From assembly GCF_014899185.1 (NCBI RefSeq), contig NZ_CP045201.1, positions 2,767,501 through 2,831,500 of the forward strand: a stretch of 64,000 nucleotides of DNA, in the 5' to 3' direction. The stretch is from Pseudooceanicola spongiae. GTDB lineage: Bacteria > Pseudomonadota > Alphaproteobacteria > Rhodobacterales > Rhodobacteraceae. A program made the position numbers and the translations under genes. Shown one piece after another: positions 26,547-35,960 of this stretch. Position 1 is the stretch's first letter. Each line of letters opens with the position of its first letter. Under the pieces are notes generated by a model that saw only the letters and a program-made list of their open reading frames with translations, was not told the origin of the DNA and did no database searches.

Positions 26547-26879
26547 TTAGCCGCCGCCACCGCGCATCAGCTCGTCTTCTTCGTCCTGAGCGGAGAGGCC
26601 TAGCGCATCCAGCCCATTTTCCAGATGATCCGACAGATGCGGCGATCCCATCAGGTAATCGGCGGTCGGGATATGGGCCTCTTCGCGGGCCATGCGCATG
26701 GCCTCGTCAAGGTCTTCGGGATCATAGGATTCCCGCCCGATCCACATCAGCGCAACCAGGCTGACCAGCTCGTCCTCGTTCAGGTTTTCCAGAAACGAGC
26801 GGAGCTCACCTTCGGCACGTTCTCTTTCGCGCGACATCAGAACGATGCTGGCGATCTTGTCCATGGAGATTTCAAGCAT
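26547..26879 (-). CDS. DUF3775 family protein
   Basis: A 110-aa acidic protein starting MLEISMDKIASIVLMSRERE. I match it to DUF3775, a small family of unknown function, through the segment DELVSLVALMWIGRESYDPEDLDEA. The C-terminus is charged and ends RGGGG. The start at 26879 has AAGGAAGG upstream; the open frame extends to 26999, overlapping the rmuC 3' end, and is not preferred. No clear partner is nearby. Confidence 0.8.
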   Translation of the reverse strand: MLEISMDKIASIVLMSRERERAEGELRSFLENLNEDELVSLVALMWIGRESYDPEDLDEAMRMAREEAHIPTADYLMGSPHLSDHLENGLDALGLSAQDEEDELMRGGGG

Positions 26880-26949
26880 GGCGATTCCTTCCTTGCTGGA
26901 CGGAGTGTAGCGCATGTTTTCCGGCTCCCCGCCTTGATTCAGCGCAAGA

Positions 26950-28185
26950 TCACGTGACCGGCTGACCCTGAGCAAGGCTTTCCAGCGGCGTCGCATCATC
27001 GGCTGTCAGCTCTTCAAAGTCGAAATTATCGAGGCGCAGTGCACGTTTACCGGCACGCTCGGCCGCGGTGCCGATGCCGTCGAGGTCGCGGCGCGCCTGA
27101 TCAAAGTGCGTTTCCAGCTTGCCGACACGCTCCACCACCAGCTCGACATCGCGGTGAAGCAGATGCAGCGTCTTGCGGATCGCACCGGCCTGTTCGCGCA
27201 TCCGGGCGTCCTTGAGGATCGCGCGCATGGTGTTCAGCGTCGCCATGCAGGTCGTCGGTGAGACGATCCAGACGCGGGCGTTGAAGCCCTCGCGCACCAC
27301 GTCAGTGAAATTGGCGTGCAGCTCGGCATAGACCGCTTCGGAGGGAAGGAACATCAGCGCGCCGTCTGCCGTCTCGCCCTCAATGATGTAACGGTCTGAA
27401 ATCGCTCGGATATGATGGCGCACGGACTGGCGGAACAGCTGGGCGGCGCGAGTCTTCTGCTCCGGCGTTTCGGCGCGGCGCAGGGCCTCGTAGGCCTCAA
27501 GCGGGAACTTGGCGTCGACGACGATGGGGCCGGGCGGGTTCGGCAGGTGGATCAGGCAATCGGCGCGGCGGTCGTTGGAGAGTTTCGCCTGCAGGGTATA
27601 ACTGTCGGGCGGCAGCGCTTTGGAGACGATGTCGTTCAACTGGATCTCGCCAAAGGCACCACGGGTCTGCTTGTTGGACAGGATGTCTTGCAGTGACAGC
27701 ACGTCCCCGGACAGTTTCGTGATATTTTCCTGAGCTTTGTCAATCGTTTGCAGACGCTCTTGCAGGGCGGTCAGGCTCTTGACGGTGTTCTCGGAGCCGC
27801 CGCGAAGCTGGGCGTTCATCTTCTCCTGCATCTCTGCAAGCGCGCGCGCCTGCCGCATCGCATTGTCGTGCAGGCGGTCGTTCATCTGCTGCTGGACGTG
27901 GGCCATGCGGGCCTCCATCGACTGCAGCATCTGTGCCTGTCCGGTCGTTTGTGCGTTGGAAACGTTCGACAAATTCCCGGCGAGCTGTTCTTGCCCCCGG
28001 CCCAGACCTTCGACGTGACGGGACAGTTGCGTCATCTGCCAGATCAGCGGATCCGAGGCGCGACCGGCCGAGCGGATCGAAAAAATCAGCAGGATCAACA
28101 GGATAACGAACCCCGCCCCGCCGCCGAGCAGAGCAAGCGTCAGCGGGTCGGACAGGTCGAGCGTGAGGGAGCCGATTTGCATCAT
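26950..28185 (-). CDS. rmuC: RmuC-family DNA recombination protein
   Basis: A 411-aa protein with one N-terminal membrane helix (about 14-36), a long coiled coil (about 50-150) and the RmuC nuclease-like domain (GAFGEIQLNDIVSKALPP, VVDAKFPLEAYEAL). In E. coli RmuC limits inversions at short inverted repeats. Its ATG overlaps the mutL stop codon, so mutL and rmuC are co-translated and form a genome-stability pair. Confidence 0.93.
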   Translation of the reverse strand: MMQIGSLTLDLSDPLTLALLGGGAGFVILLILLIFSIRSAGRASDPLIWQMTQLSRHVEGLGRGQEQLAGNLSNVSNAQTTGQAQMLQSMEARMAHVQQQMNDRLHDNAMRQARALAEMQEKMNAQLRGGSENTVKSLTALQERLQTIDKAQENITKLSGDVLSLQDILSNKQTRGAFGEIQLNDIVSKALPPDSYTLQAKLSNDRRADCLIHLPNPPGPIVVDAKFPLEAYEALRRAETPEQKTRAAQLFRQSVRHHIRAISDRYIIEGETADGALMFLPSEAVYAELHANFTDVVREGFNARVWIVSPTTCMATLNTMRAILKDARMREQAGAIRKTLHLLHRDVELVVERVGKLETHFDQARRDLDGIGTAAERAGKRALRLDNFDFEELTADDATPLESLAQGQPVT

Positions 28186-30098
28186 GTACGCCCGAAAAGC
28201 CGTTCGATATCAGAGAGTTGCAGCTCCACATAGGTAGGGCGGCCATGGTTGCACTGACCGGAGTGGGGCGTCGCCTCCATCTGGCGCAGAAGTTCATTCA
28301 TTTCAGCGACTTGCATACGTCGACCCGAGCGAATGGAGCCGTGGCAGGCAACGCGCGACAGGATCGCCTCGACCCGCGCTTGCAGGGCCATGCTGTCGTC
28401 CTGATCGGTGAGCTCGTCCAGCACGTCGCGGATCAGCGCCTCGGCGTTGATCTCACCAAGGATCGCGGGGGTTTCGCGCACGGCGATGGCGCCGCCGCCG
28501 AAGGCCTCGATATGCAGACCAAAGCGCGCAAGATCGTCTGCGGCCTCCAGCAGGCGGCTGGCATCTGATTGAGAAAGCTCGACAATCTCGGGGATCAGCA
28601 GGGCTTGCGAGGGCACACCATTGGCGGCCATCTGCGCCTTCAGCTTTTCATAAACCAGCCGTTCGTGGGCGGCGTGCTGGTCGACGACGACCATGCCGCG
28701 CGTGGTCTGGGCGATGATGTAGTTCTCATGCACCTGCGCGCGGGCGGCCCCCAGGGGATAGGCCTCAAGTGGGGTCTGCGCATCGGTTTCGGGGGGCAGT
28801 TCGGCGCGGGCCGAGGGGGTCGGCGTCAGGCTTGGGAAGGTCTGTGCATTCCCCTCCGAAAAGCCCGAATTCTCATGTCGGTATCCCGTCGGTATCTGAA
28901 CGGTATCTGAACGGTGCTTTGGATCGTACTGATAGACACGCGGCGCCTCGGGCGCGAAGGCCTGCTGCGCGGCACCGAGGGCGGCTTGCGAGGGGCGCTC
29001 GGGGCGGAAAGCACCGAGGGTCGCGCCTGCGACCGTCGTTGAGGCGCGGTGCCCGGCGTCGGCAAGAGCATGGCGCAGGCCCGAGACGATGAGGCCGCGT
29101 GCGATGGCGGGATCGCGAAAGCGGACCTCAGATTTGGCAGGATGGACGTTGACGTCGACCAGCATCGGATCGCAGTCGATGAACAGTGCCGCCGCCGGAT
29201 GACGGTCGCGGCTGAGGAAGTCGAAATAGGCGGCGCGCAGGGCCCCCATCAGCAGCTTGTCCCGGACCGGGCGGCCATTGACGAAGAGGAACTGCGCCAC
29301 CGCCGCGCCGCGCGAATAGGTCGGCAGGGCGGCGTAACCGGTCATGTGCAGGCCTTCGCGCTCGGCATCAATCGCCAGTGCGTTTTCGGCAAATTCGCGG
29401 CCCAGCACGTTGGCGAGGCGACCGTGCAGGGCATCGAACATGTCGCCGGTTTCAGGGTCGGCGCGGAACAGCACGCGGCCCTCACCGCCGCCGGACGTAT
29501 CGCGCAGGATGAAGCCAGTGAAGGGCTCGGCCATGGCGAGGCGCTTGATGATGTCGGTGACGGCCTGCGTTTCGGCCCGGTCAGTGCGCAGGAATTTCAG
29601 GCGAGCGGGCGTGGCGTAGAAGAGATCGCGCAACTCGGCCACGGTGCCGGAGTTGAGTGCGGCGGGGCGGACGGGGTCGGTGTGGCCCCCGCTGACGCGG
29701 ATCTCAGCGGCCTCATGACCTTGGGCACGGGAGGTCAGGGTCAGGCGACCGACCGCGCCGAGGGAGGGCAGCGCCTCTCCCCGGAAACCGAAGCTGTGGA
29801 TATTGAGCAGATCGGAACCGTCGATCTTGGAGGTGGCGTGGCGCGACAGGGCCAGCGGCAGCGCCTCGGGCGCAATGCCGCAGCCGTCGTCGCGCACGCG
29901 GATCAGGGTCTTGCCGCCATCGGCGATGGTGATCTCGACCCGCTTGGCACCGGCGTCGAGGGCGTTTTCCACCAGTTCCTTGACCACGGAGGCGGGGCGC
30001 TCAACAACCTCACCTGCGGCGATGCGGTTGATCGCGGACTCGTCGAGCTGGCGGATGACAGGCTGGCTGTCGCGTATGTTGGGGTCTGGGCGCTGCAT
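28182..30098 (-). CDS. mutL: MutL, DNA mismatch repair endonuclease
   Basis: A 638-aa protein. The GHKL ATPase domain covers about 15-345, with NRIAAGEVVERPASVVKEL, DDGCGI and GFRGEAL. A linker (about 345-450) is followed by a dimerisation domain with the metal-binding endonuclease motif DQHAAHERLVYEKL. It therefore belongs to the nicking type of MutL found in bacteria without MutH. The linker carries a translated copy of the 11-bp repeat (about residues 394-407, HRSDTVQIPTGYRH), an unusual insertion. rmuC follows with overlap. Confidence 0.97.
   Translation of the reverse strand: MQRPDPNIRDSQPVIRQLDESAINRIAAGEVVERPASVVKELVENALDAGAKRVEITIADGGKTLIRVRDDGCGIAPEALPLALSRHATSKIDGSDLLNIHSFGFRGEALPSLGAVGRLTLTSRAQGHEAAEIRVSGGHTDPVRPAALNSGTVAELRDLFYATPARLKFLRTDRAETQAVTDIIKRLAMAEPFTGFILRDTSGGGEGRVLFRADPETGDMFDALHGRLANVLGREFAENALAIDAEREGLHMTGYAALPTYSRGAAVAQFLFVNGRPVRDKLLMGALRAAYFDFLSRDRHPAAALFIDCDPMLVDVNVHPAKSEVRFRDPAIARGLIVSGLRHALADAGHRASTTVAGATLGAFRPERPSQAALGAAQQAFAPEAPRVYQYDPKHRSDTVQIPTGYRHENSGFSEGNAQTFPSLTPTPSARAELPPETDAQTPLEAYPLGAARAQVHENYIIAQTTRGMVVVDQHAAHERLVYEKLKAQMAANGVPSQALLIPEIVELSQSDASRLLEAADDLARFGLHIEAFGGGAIAVRETPAILGEINAEALIRDVLDELTDQDDSMALQARVEAILSRVACHGSIRSGRRMQVAEMNELLRQMEATPHSGQCNHGRPTYVELQLSDIERLFGRT
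28879..28918. repeat. Iteron-like repeat cluster, copy B (inside mutL)
   Basis: CGGTATC starts at 28879, 28890 and 28901, and a degenerate copy (CGGTGCT) starts at 28912, all exactly 11 bp apart. The spacers are CCGT, TGAA and TGAA. The cluster is nearly identical to copy C (54532-54571). It lies in frame within the variable linker of MutL, so it is translated. Confidence 0.8.
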
Positions 30099-30221
30099 GT
30101 CGCAAGACTTAGCATGGCTGTGGTGAGTCGGGAACGGGGGGAAACACCACGGGCGGCGGTTTGCTGTAGATGGTTAACCGCGCTTGTGCCGGGCGGTCTG
30201 TAGGGCCGGGTTCACCCCGCC

Positions 30222-31442
30222 CTACCCCTTCGTGGCGGCCGCGTACCAGTCGATGATCGCCTGACGCTCTGCCGGTTCGATGAAGCTGACGTTGGCGGGG
30301 GGCATCGCGTGGCTGAGGCCCGCCTGCAGGTAGATCATGCGGGCGTTGCGGGTGATATTGGCGGGCGTGTCGAGGCGCACGCCCTTGGGGGCCCAGAGGA
30401 TGCCGTCATAGAACGGCTCGGCGTTGTGACACATCGAACAGCGGCCCATGACGATATCGGTGACATGCTCGAACCCCTCCGCTTCGGCAAAGCGGGTGAC
30501 GATGCCGGCCTCGGGGTCTTCATCGGCGCGGAACATCGGCGCGGTCGACAGCCATGCGATGGTGAGGAAGATGATCGCCGTGACCAGCCAGGCCCAGTAG
30601 GGCGTGCCCTTGCGCATGTGCATGGTGTTGAAGAAATGCCGGATCGTGACGCCCATCAGGAACACGAGGGAGGCGATGATCCAGGTGTTCTGCGTCGAAA
30701 ACGCCAGCGGGTAGTGGTTGCTCAGCATCATGAAGATGACCGGCAGCGTCAGGTAGTTGTTGTGGGTCGAGCGCTGCTTGGCGATCTTGCCGTATTTGGC
30801 GTCGGGTTTGCGCCCTGCCTTGAGGTCGGCAATCACGATGCGCTGGTTCGGCATGATGATGAAGAAGACGTTCGCGCTCATGATTGTTGCCGTAAAGGCT
30901 CCGAGGTGCAGCAGCGCGGCGCGGCCGGAAAAGACGTGGGTGTAGAAATACGCCAGCCCGACGAGGATGATGTAGAGGGCGATCATCAGGCGGGTGTTGT
31001 CGTCGCCGAACTTCGATTTGCAGATCGTGTCATAGGCCAGCCAGCCGAGGGCGAGCGACGCCAGCGAGATGGCGATCGCCTGCCAGGGCGCGAGGTCCAT
31101 GACCGCGGGGTCGATGAGATAGAAATCCGCCCCGAGGTAGTAGACCAGAAACAGCAGGAAGAAACCCGACAGCCAGGTCGAATAGGCCTCCCACTTAAAC
31201 CAGACGAGGTGCTCGGGCATGGCGTCGGGGGCAATCAGGTACTTCTGGATGTGATAGAAGCCACCGCCGTGGACCTGCCATTCCTCGCCATCCGCGCCGG
31301 AGGCCAGGTTGCGGTCGCGGTGCAGCCCGAGGTCGAGCGCGATGAAATAGAACGAAGATCCGATCCAGGCGATCGCGGTGATCACATGCAGCCAGCGCAC
31401 TGCGAATTCCAGCCAGGCCCCGATGGCCGCGATGTCATACAT
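30222..31442 (-). CDS. puuD: PuuD, membrane-bound urate hydroxylase (urate oxidase) with cytochrome c domain
   Basis: A 406-aa inner-membrane protein. The N-terminal urate oxidase domain has about eight helices with WLHVITAIAWIGSSFYF near the start. The C-terminal cytochrome c domain has the haem motif CSMCH (about residue 335). It converts urate to 5-hydroxyisourate and passes electrons through the cytochrome to the respiratory chain instead of directly to oxygen. The ATG at 31442 has AAGGA about nine bases upstream; the longer frame to 31589 includes terminator DNA. No 5-hydroxyisourate hydrolase or OHCU decarboxylase is in the window. Confidence 0.92.
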   Translation of the reverse strand: MYDIAAIGAWLEFAVRWLHVITAIAWIGSSFYFIALDLGLHRDRNLASGADGEEWQVHGGGFYHIQKYLIAPDAMPEHLVWFKWEAYSTWLSGFFLLFLVYYLGADFYLIDPAVMDLAPWQAIAISLASLALGWLAYDTICKSKFGDDNTRLMIALYIILVGLAYFYTHVFSGRAALLHLGAFTATIMSANVFFIIMPNQRIVIADLKAGRKPDAKYGKIAKQRSTHNNYLTLPVIFMMLSNHYPLAFSTQNTWIIASLVFLMGVTIRHFFNTMHMRKGTPYWAWLVTAIIFLTIAWLSTAPMFRADEDPEAGIVTRFAEAEGFEHVTDIVMGRCSMCHNAEPFYDGILWAPKGVRLDTPANITRNARMIYLQAGLSHAMPPANVSFIEPAERQAIIDWYAAATKG

Positions 31443-31590
31443 CTGTCCCAATCCTTTTTTGTTTTTGGTCTTTGCGAAAATTCTAAGCACGGATCGGCGG
31501 GGGCGGCAATTGCATGGGCGTGCAACGGTGCCGCAGGGCGCGGCGGAGGGCCCCGGGCCGGACCTCTGCCGACATGAATGTGCGGACATG

Positions 31591-31617
31591 AAAAAGCCCG
31601 GGCGCGAACGCCCGGGC
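31591..31617 (-). terminator. Intrinsic terminator of the glnK-amtB operon
   Basis: On the minus strand, GCCCGGGCG, loop TTCG, CGCCCGGGC, then TTTTT. A 9-bp perfect stem with a stable tetraloop lies 30 bp after the amtB stop. Confidence 0.92.
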
Positions 31618-31646
31618 CAATTTCAGGCAGTCTCAGAAAGCAGAGC

Positions 31647-32969
31647 TCAGCCTTTGGAGAACTCGGGGTAAGCTTCCATGCCCAGCTCGGCCATGTCGAG
31701 ACCCATGATCTCGTCTTCTTCGGACACCCGCAGGCCAACAACGACCTTGAGGATCATCCAGACGATCGCAGAGGCGACGATCGTGAAGATACCGACAGTG
31801 ACGATACCATAGAGCTGCGTACCGATGGAGGCGTCGCCGTTGGTGAAGACAACCGCGATGGTGCCCCAGATACCGCAGACCAGGTGAACCGGGATCGCGC
31901 CGACAACGTCGTCGATCTTCAGTTTGTCCAGCATCGGCACGGCGAGAACCGCAAGGATACCACCGATGGCACCGATGATCGTTGCCGCACCCAGACCGGG
32001 GGTCAGGGGCTCGGCCGTGATCGAGACGAGGCCAGCCAGAGCGCCGTTGAGCACCATGGTGAGGTCGGGTTTCTTGTAGAGGATCTGCGTCAGGATCATC
32101 GCCGCGATGGCACCGCCGGCAGCTGCCGTGTTGGTGTTTGCGAAGATGCGCGAGATGTCAGCAACGTTGGCAGCCGTGTCCATGTAGAGCTGCGAACCGC
32201 CGTTGAAGCCAAACCAACCCAGCCACAGGATGAACGTACCCAGAGTGGCGAGCGTCAGGTTGGAACCGGGGAACGGGGTGACGGTGCCGTTCTTGTACTT
32301 GCCGATACGCGGGCCGAGGATCAGCGCGCCGGTGAGGGCACACCAGCCACCAACCGAGTGCACAACGGTCGAGCCAGCGAAATCGAGGAAGCCTGCTTCG
32401 TTCAGGAAGCCGCCGCCCCATTTCCAGGACGCCTGGATCGGGTAGAGGAAACCGGCAAGGATGAGGCAGAAGATCAGGAAGGGCCACAGCTTGATGCGCT
32501 CGGCGAGGGTACCGGAGACGATCGAGCAGGTGGTGGCGCAGAACATCAGCTGGAAGAAGAAGTCCGACCCCACCGACGCATAGGTCAGGTCAGGTGTGGT
32601 ATCGGCCAGGCCAACGGGATCAAGCGCTGCGGGCGAGAAGGCACCGATGACGTTGAGGACGGTCCAGCCGTCGCCCGGGTACATCAGGTTGTAGCCGACG
32701 AGGTAGTACATGATCGCAGCAATCGCAAAGAGCGCGACGTTCTTCATCAGCTGCATCGTGGCGTTCTTCTGACGCACGAGGCCGGCTTCGAGCATGGCAA
32801 AGCCCGCGCCCATGAACATCACCAGGAAGCCGGTGACGAGGAACATGAACGTGGTGAAGATATAGCCGATCTCTTCCATCGGAGGCGTCACGTCAGCCTC
32901 TTGCGCAAGGCCGAGACTGGGCAGCGCGATCAGCGCGGCAGCCAGGCCAAATTTGGTAACGGTTTTCAT
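31647..32969 (-). CDS. amtB: AmtB, ammonium transporter
   Basis: A 440-aa channel protein. A cleavable signal peptide (about 1-23, ending GLAQ) is followed by eleven transmembrane helices with family motifs GFAMLEAGLVR, SGTLAERIKL, GGWCALTGALILGPRIGK and FNGGSQ. It conducts ammonia into the cytoplasm. The PII protein GlnK, encoded 31 bp upstream in the same operon, plugs it when nitrogen is plentiful. Confidence 0.97.
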   Translation of the reverse strand: MKTVTKFGLAAALIALPSLGLAQEADVTPPMEEIGYIFTTFMFLVTGFLVMFMGAGFAMLEAGLVRQKNATMQLMKNVALFAIAAIMYYLVGYNLMYPGDGWTVLNVIGAFSPAALDPVGLADTTPDLTYASVGSDFFFQLMFCATTCSIVSGTLAERIKLWPFLIFCLILAGFLYPIQASWKWGGGFLNEAGFLDFAGSTVVHSVGGWCALTGALILGPRIGKYKNGTVTPFPGSNLTLATLGTFILWLGWFGFNGGSQLYMDTAANVADISRIFANTNTAAAGGAIAAMILTQILYKKPDLTMVLNGALAGLVSITAEPLTPGLGAATIIGAIGGILAVLAVPMLDKLKIDDVVGAIPVHLVCGIWGTIAVVFTNGDASIGTQLYGIVTVGIFTIVASAIVWMILKVVVGLRVSEEDEIMGLDMAELGMEAYPEFSKG

Positions 32970-33000
32970 TATTGAGTCCTTTCCCCTGTCCGGTCGCAGT

Positions 33001-33339
33001 TCAGAGTGCGTCGTCGTTGGTTTCGCCGGTCCGCACCCGAACCGCCTGCTGGATATCCAGCACGAAGATCTTGCCGTCGCCGATTTTCCCGGTCTTGGCT
33101 GTCGTCGTGATCGTCTCGACGACCTGGTCGGCCATGGCAGCCGTCACAGCGATCTCGAGTTTGATCTTCGGGACGAAATTGACCGCGTATTCCGCACCGC
33201 GGTAGATTTCGGTGTGACCCGATTGCGAGCCGAAGCCCTTGATTTCCGTCACCATCATCCCGCGCACGCCGATTTCGGTCAGCGCCTCGCGGACCTCCTC
33301 AAGCTTGAACGGTTTGATTGTTGCGATAATGAGTTTCAC
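33001..33339 (-). CDS. glnK: GlnK/GlnB, nitrogen regulatory protein PII
   Basis: A 112-aa PII signal protein starting at GTG 33339 (MKLIIATIKPFKLEEVREAL) with GGAAGGGG upstream. The T-loop contains the uridylylated tyrosine (RGAEYAV, Tyr 51), and the C-terminal nucleotide-binding segment is GDGKIFV. It senses 2-oxoglutarate, ATP/ADP and glutamine and blocks AmtB. Its place directly before amtB marks it as the GlnK type. An imperfect sigma-54-like element lies upstream but is not convincing. Confidence 0.96.
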   Translation of the reverse strand: MKLIIATIKPFKLEEVREALTEIGVRGMMVTEIKGFGSQSGHTEIYRGAEYAVNFVPKIKLEIAVTAAMADQVVETITTTAKTGKIGDGKIFVLDIQQAVRVRTGETNDDAL

Positions 33340-33594
33340 TACTTTCCCCTTCCTTGTTGCGGACACGGGTCCACAGTTTGGCCCCCGCAGATAAGCCGTC
33401 CCTGCTAGGAATGCGGAACTACGGGCCGGGTTGGCGAGACCAAATTGCGTATCCTCTGCCATTTTTTTGGACGCATTTGAAAAATTGCACACTATTTGTG
33501 CAAATCAAAAACACTTTGCCCCTGCGCTTCTGCCTCAACATTCACGGCCAAAGCCTGTAACGTGTCGAAAAGCAAAAAGCTCCGGGCAGTACAA

Positions 33595-35853
33595 ATGAGT
33601 GATTCAGGACGTCGCAAACCGACCCTCGTGGCGGACAAGCGAGCGGGCGCACCGCGCGCACGCCCCAGCTCGGCCAAGGCCGGTACAGGCAAGCCTGCGG
33701 CCAAGACGGCAAAACCTGCCGCCCGGTCCGCCGCGCCGGGGTCGCGTCAGCAACCGCCCCGCAAGCCGCCGCGCAATGGCGGCGGGGGTGGTGGTCGTGG
33801 GGGCGGGCGCAGGCCTCGCAACCCCATCGTGCGGCTGTTCCGTTGGATCGTCGGCCTGATCTGGCGCATCGTCTGGCGGCTGACCGCGGTCAGCGTGGCG
33901 CTGGTGCTGCTGGCCTCCGCCTATGTCGCGGTGACGCTGCCCCCGGTGGATGAGCTGTTTGACGGGCGCGCCCGTGGCTCGGTGACGATGCAGGACACCG
34001 CCGGTCAGGTCTTTGCCTGGCGCGGTGATCAGTTTGGCGGCGTCGTGGATGCACAGAGCGTGTCGCCCAACCTGCGCCATGCCATCGTCGCCACCGAGGA
34101 CCGGCGTTTTTACAAGCACTTCGGTGTCAGCCCGCGCGGCGTCGCAGGCGCCATCCGCATCAACCTTAGCGAGGGACGCGGGCCGCTGGACGGTCATGGC
34201 GGCTCGACCATCACCCAGCAGACGGCCAAGCTGATCTGCCTTGGCGTGCCCTACGACCCCAAGCAGTGGAAGAACGAAACCGCCTATGAGGACGATTGCC
34301 GCCAGACGACCCTTTGGCGGAAGGTGAAAGAGGCCGTCTATGCCATCGGCATGGAGATGCGCTATTCCAAGGACGAGATCCTGACGGTCTACATGAACCG
34401 CGCCTATCTGGGCGAGGGCACCCGTGGGTTCGAGGCCGCCAGCCAGCGCTATTTCGGCAAGTCCGCCGCCAATGTCACCCCGGCTGAAGCCGCGATGCTG
34501 GCCGGTCTGCTGAAGGCGCCAACGCGCTATGCACCGACGAACAACCTGGCCCGGTCGCAGGATCGTGCCAGCGTGATCGTCGGGCTGATGCAGGAGCAGG
34601 GCTATCTCGACGCCGCGCAGGCCAAGAACGCAATTGCGAACCCTGCAGGCCTGTCCGCCGCCGCCGAGGCGCAGTCGGGCGGCTATTTCGCCGATTGGGT
34701 GATGTCGTCGGGTCCGGATTTCCTGACCAAGAAATCGACGCAGGACGTGATCTTCAAGACCACGCTGGATCAGCGCATCCAGAAAGCTGCCGAAACCGCG
34801 ATGAAGTACATCTTCGAGGAGAAGGTGAAGGACACCTCCAAGGCGCAGGCCGCGATCGTGGTGATGAGCCCGGATGGCGCTGTGCGCGCCATGGTGGGCG
34901 GACGCGATACCCGGGTGAAGGGCGTCTTCAACCGCGCCACGCAGGCGTTGCGTCAGACCGGCTCGGCGTTCAAGCCCTTTGTTTATGGCACGGCGCTGGA
35001 TCTGGGCTGGCACTACAACGACGTCGTGCAGGATGAGCCTCTGACCGTGAACGTGGCGGGCTCGGGCCCGTGGCGGCCCGAGAACTATGACCACAAGTTC
35101 CGTGGTCCGGTGACGCTGGAAGAGGCGCTGATGAAGTCGCTGAACATCCCGGCGGTACGGCTGGCGATGTCGGCGGGTCTGGACAATGTGCGCAAGGTGG
35201 CCTCGGACTTCGGGATCGAGAGCGATCTGGCGCAGGGCCCGGCCCTCGCGCTCGGCGCATCGGAATCGACGCTGGTCGAGATGGTCGGCGGCTACGCAGG
35301 CATCCTGAACGGCGGGTCTTCGGTCGAGCCCTACGGAATCGAGTCCGTGACATTGCAGGGCGACAGCCAGCCCCTGATGGGCACCGACGGCGGCATCGGC
35401 GAACGGGTGATCAGCGAGGCCGCTGCGCGCGAGCTGATCTACATGATGCGACAGGTCGTGGCGCAGGGCACCGGCACGCGCGCCGGACTGCCCGACCACG
35501 AGATCGCAGGCAAGACGGGCACCACGTCGTCGACCCGTGACGCCTGGTTCATCGGCTTTTCAGCGGATTACGTGGCCGGCGTCTGGATGGGTTACGACGA
35601 CAACACCCCACTGACCGGCGTCACTGGCGCGGGCCTGCCCGCCGAGATCTTTCACGAGGTCATGGTCCGGGTCGAGGATGGGATCGAACCCAAGCCCCTG
35701 CCGATGCTGCGCCCCGATCCCAATGCCGGGCGCACTGTCGCGGCCAGCAGCGATGGCGCAAGTCAGGGCCAGGGTCAGGGTCAGGGCGCGCAGCCCCAGC
35801 GGCTCGACACGATCATCCAGAAGGCGCTGAAGGATATCTTCGGGCTGAACTGA
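33595..35853 (+). CDS. Class A penicillin-binding protein (PBP1A type)
   Basis: A 752-aa bifunctional murein synthase. A long basic, proline/glycine-rich cytoplasmic tail (about 1-75) precedes one membrane helix (about 95-118). The GT51 glycosyltransferase domain has ATEDRRFYKHFGV and HGGSTITQQTAKL. The transpeptidase domain has SAFK (in TGSAFKPFVYG) and KTGTT. A glutamine/glycine repeat (GQGQGQG) lies near the end. The ATG at 33595 is chosen, but its ribosome binding site is weak; an in-frame GTG 33 bp upstream is an alternative. Confidence 0.95.
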   Translation: MSDSGRRKPTLVADKRAGAPRARPSSAKAGTGKPAAKTAKPAARSAAPGSRQQPPRKPPRNGGGGGGRGGGRRPRNPIVRLFRWIVGLIWRIVWRLTAVSVALVLLASAYVAVTLPPVDELFDGRARGSVTMQDTAGQVFAWRGDQFGGVVDAQSVSPNLRHAIVATEDRRFYKHFGVSPRGVAGAIRINLSEGRGPLDGHGGSTITQQTAKLICLGVPYDPKQWKNETAYEDDCRQTTLWRKVKEAVYAIGMEMRYSKDEILTVYMNRAYLGEGTRGFEAASQRYFGKSAANVTPAEAAMLAGLLKAPTRYAPTNNLARSQDRASVIVGLMQEQGYLDAAQAKNAIANPAGLSAAAEAQSGGYFADWVMSSGPDFLTKKSTQDVIFKTTLDQRIQKAAETAMKYIFEEKVKDTSKAQAAIVVMSPDGAVRAMVGGRDTRVKGVFNRATQALRQTGSAFKPFVYGTALDLGWHYNDVVQDEPLTVNVAGSGPWRPENYDHKFRGPVTLEEALMKSLNIPAVRLAMSAGLDNVRKVASDFGIESDLAQGPALALGASESTLVEMVGGYAGILNGGSSVEPYGIESVTLQGDSQPLMGTDGGIGERVISEAAARELIYMMRQVVAQGTGTRAGLPDHEIAGKTGTTSSTRDAWFIGFSADYVAGVWMGYDDNTPLTGVTGAGLPAEIFHEVMVRVEDGIEPKPLPMLRPDPNAGRTVAASSDGASQGQGQGQGAQPQRLDTIIQKALKDIFGLN

Positions 35854-35872
35854 TCGGTCGCCATAGAACGAG

Positions 35873-35911
35873 AAAGGCCCCGAATGGCGCGAACCATTCG
35901 GGGCCTTTTTT
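35873..35911 (+). terminator. Intrinsic terminator after the PBP gene
   Basis: A 15-bp perfect stem (AAAGGCCCCGAATGG with CCATTCGGGGCCTTT), loop CGCGAA, followed by further T residues. The A-run on the left side also makes it work for the convergent mlaC gene. Confidence 0.93.
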
Positions 35912-35960
35912 ATGATGAGCCCGGTTTTATGGACCGGGCCGGGGGCGCATCGCGACAGCC

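Noticed and set aside
31578..32975. A 465-codon plus-strand frame opposite amtB
   Set aside because: Antisense to a certain amtB gene. The translation is charged and repetitive with no recognisable domain.
33340..33480. A sigma-54 promoter for glnK-amtB
   Set aside because: A TGGCAG element followed by CGCA is present on the minus strand, but the -12 half does not fit the TTGC consensus.
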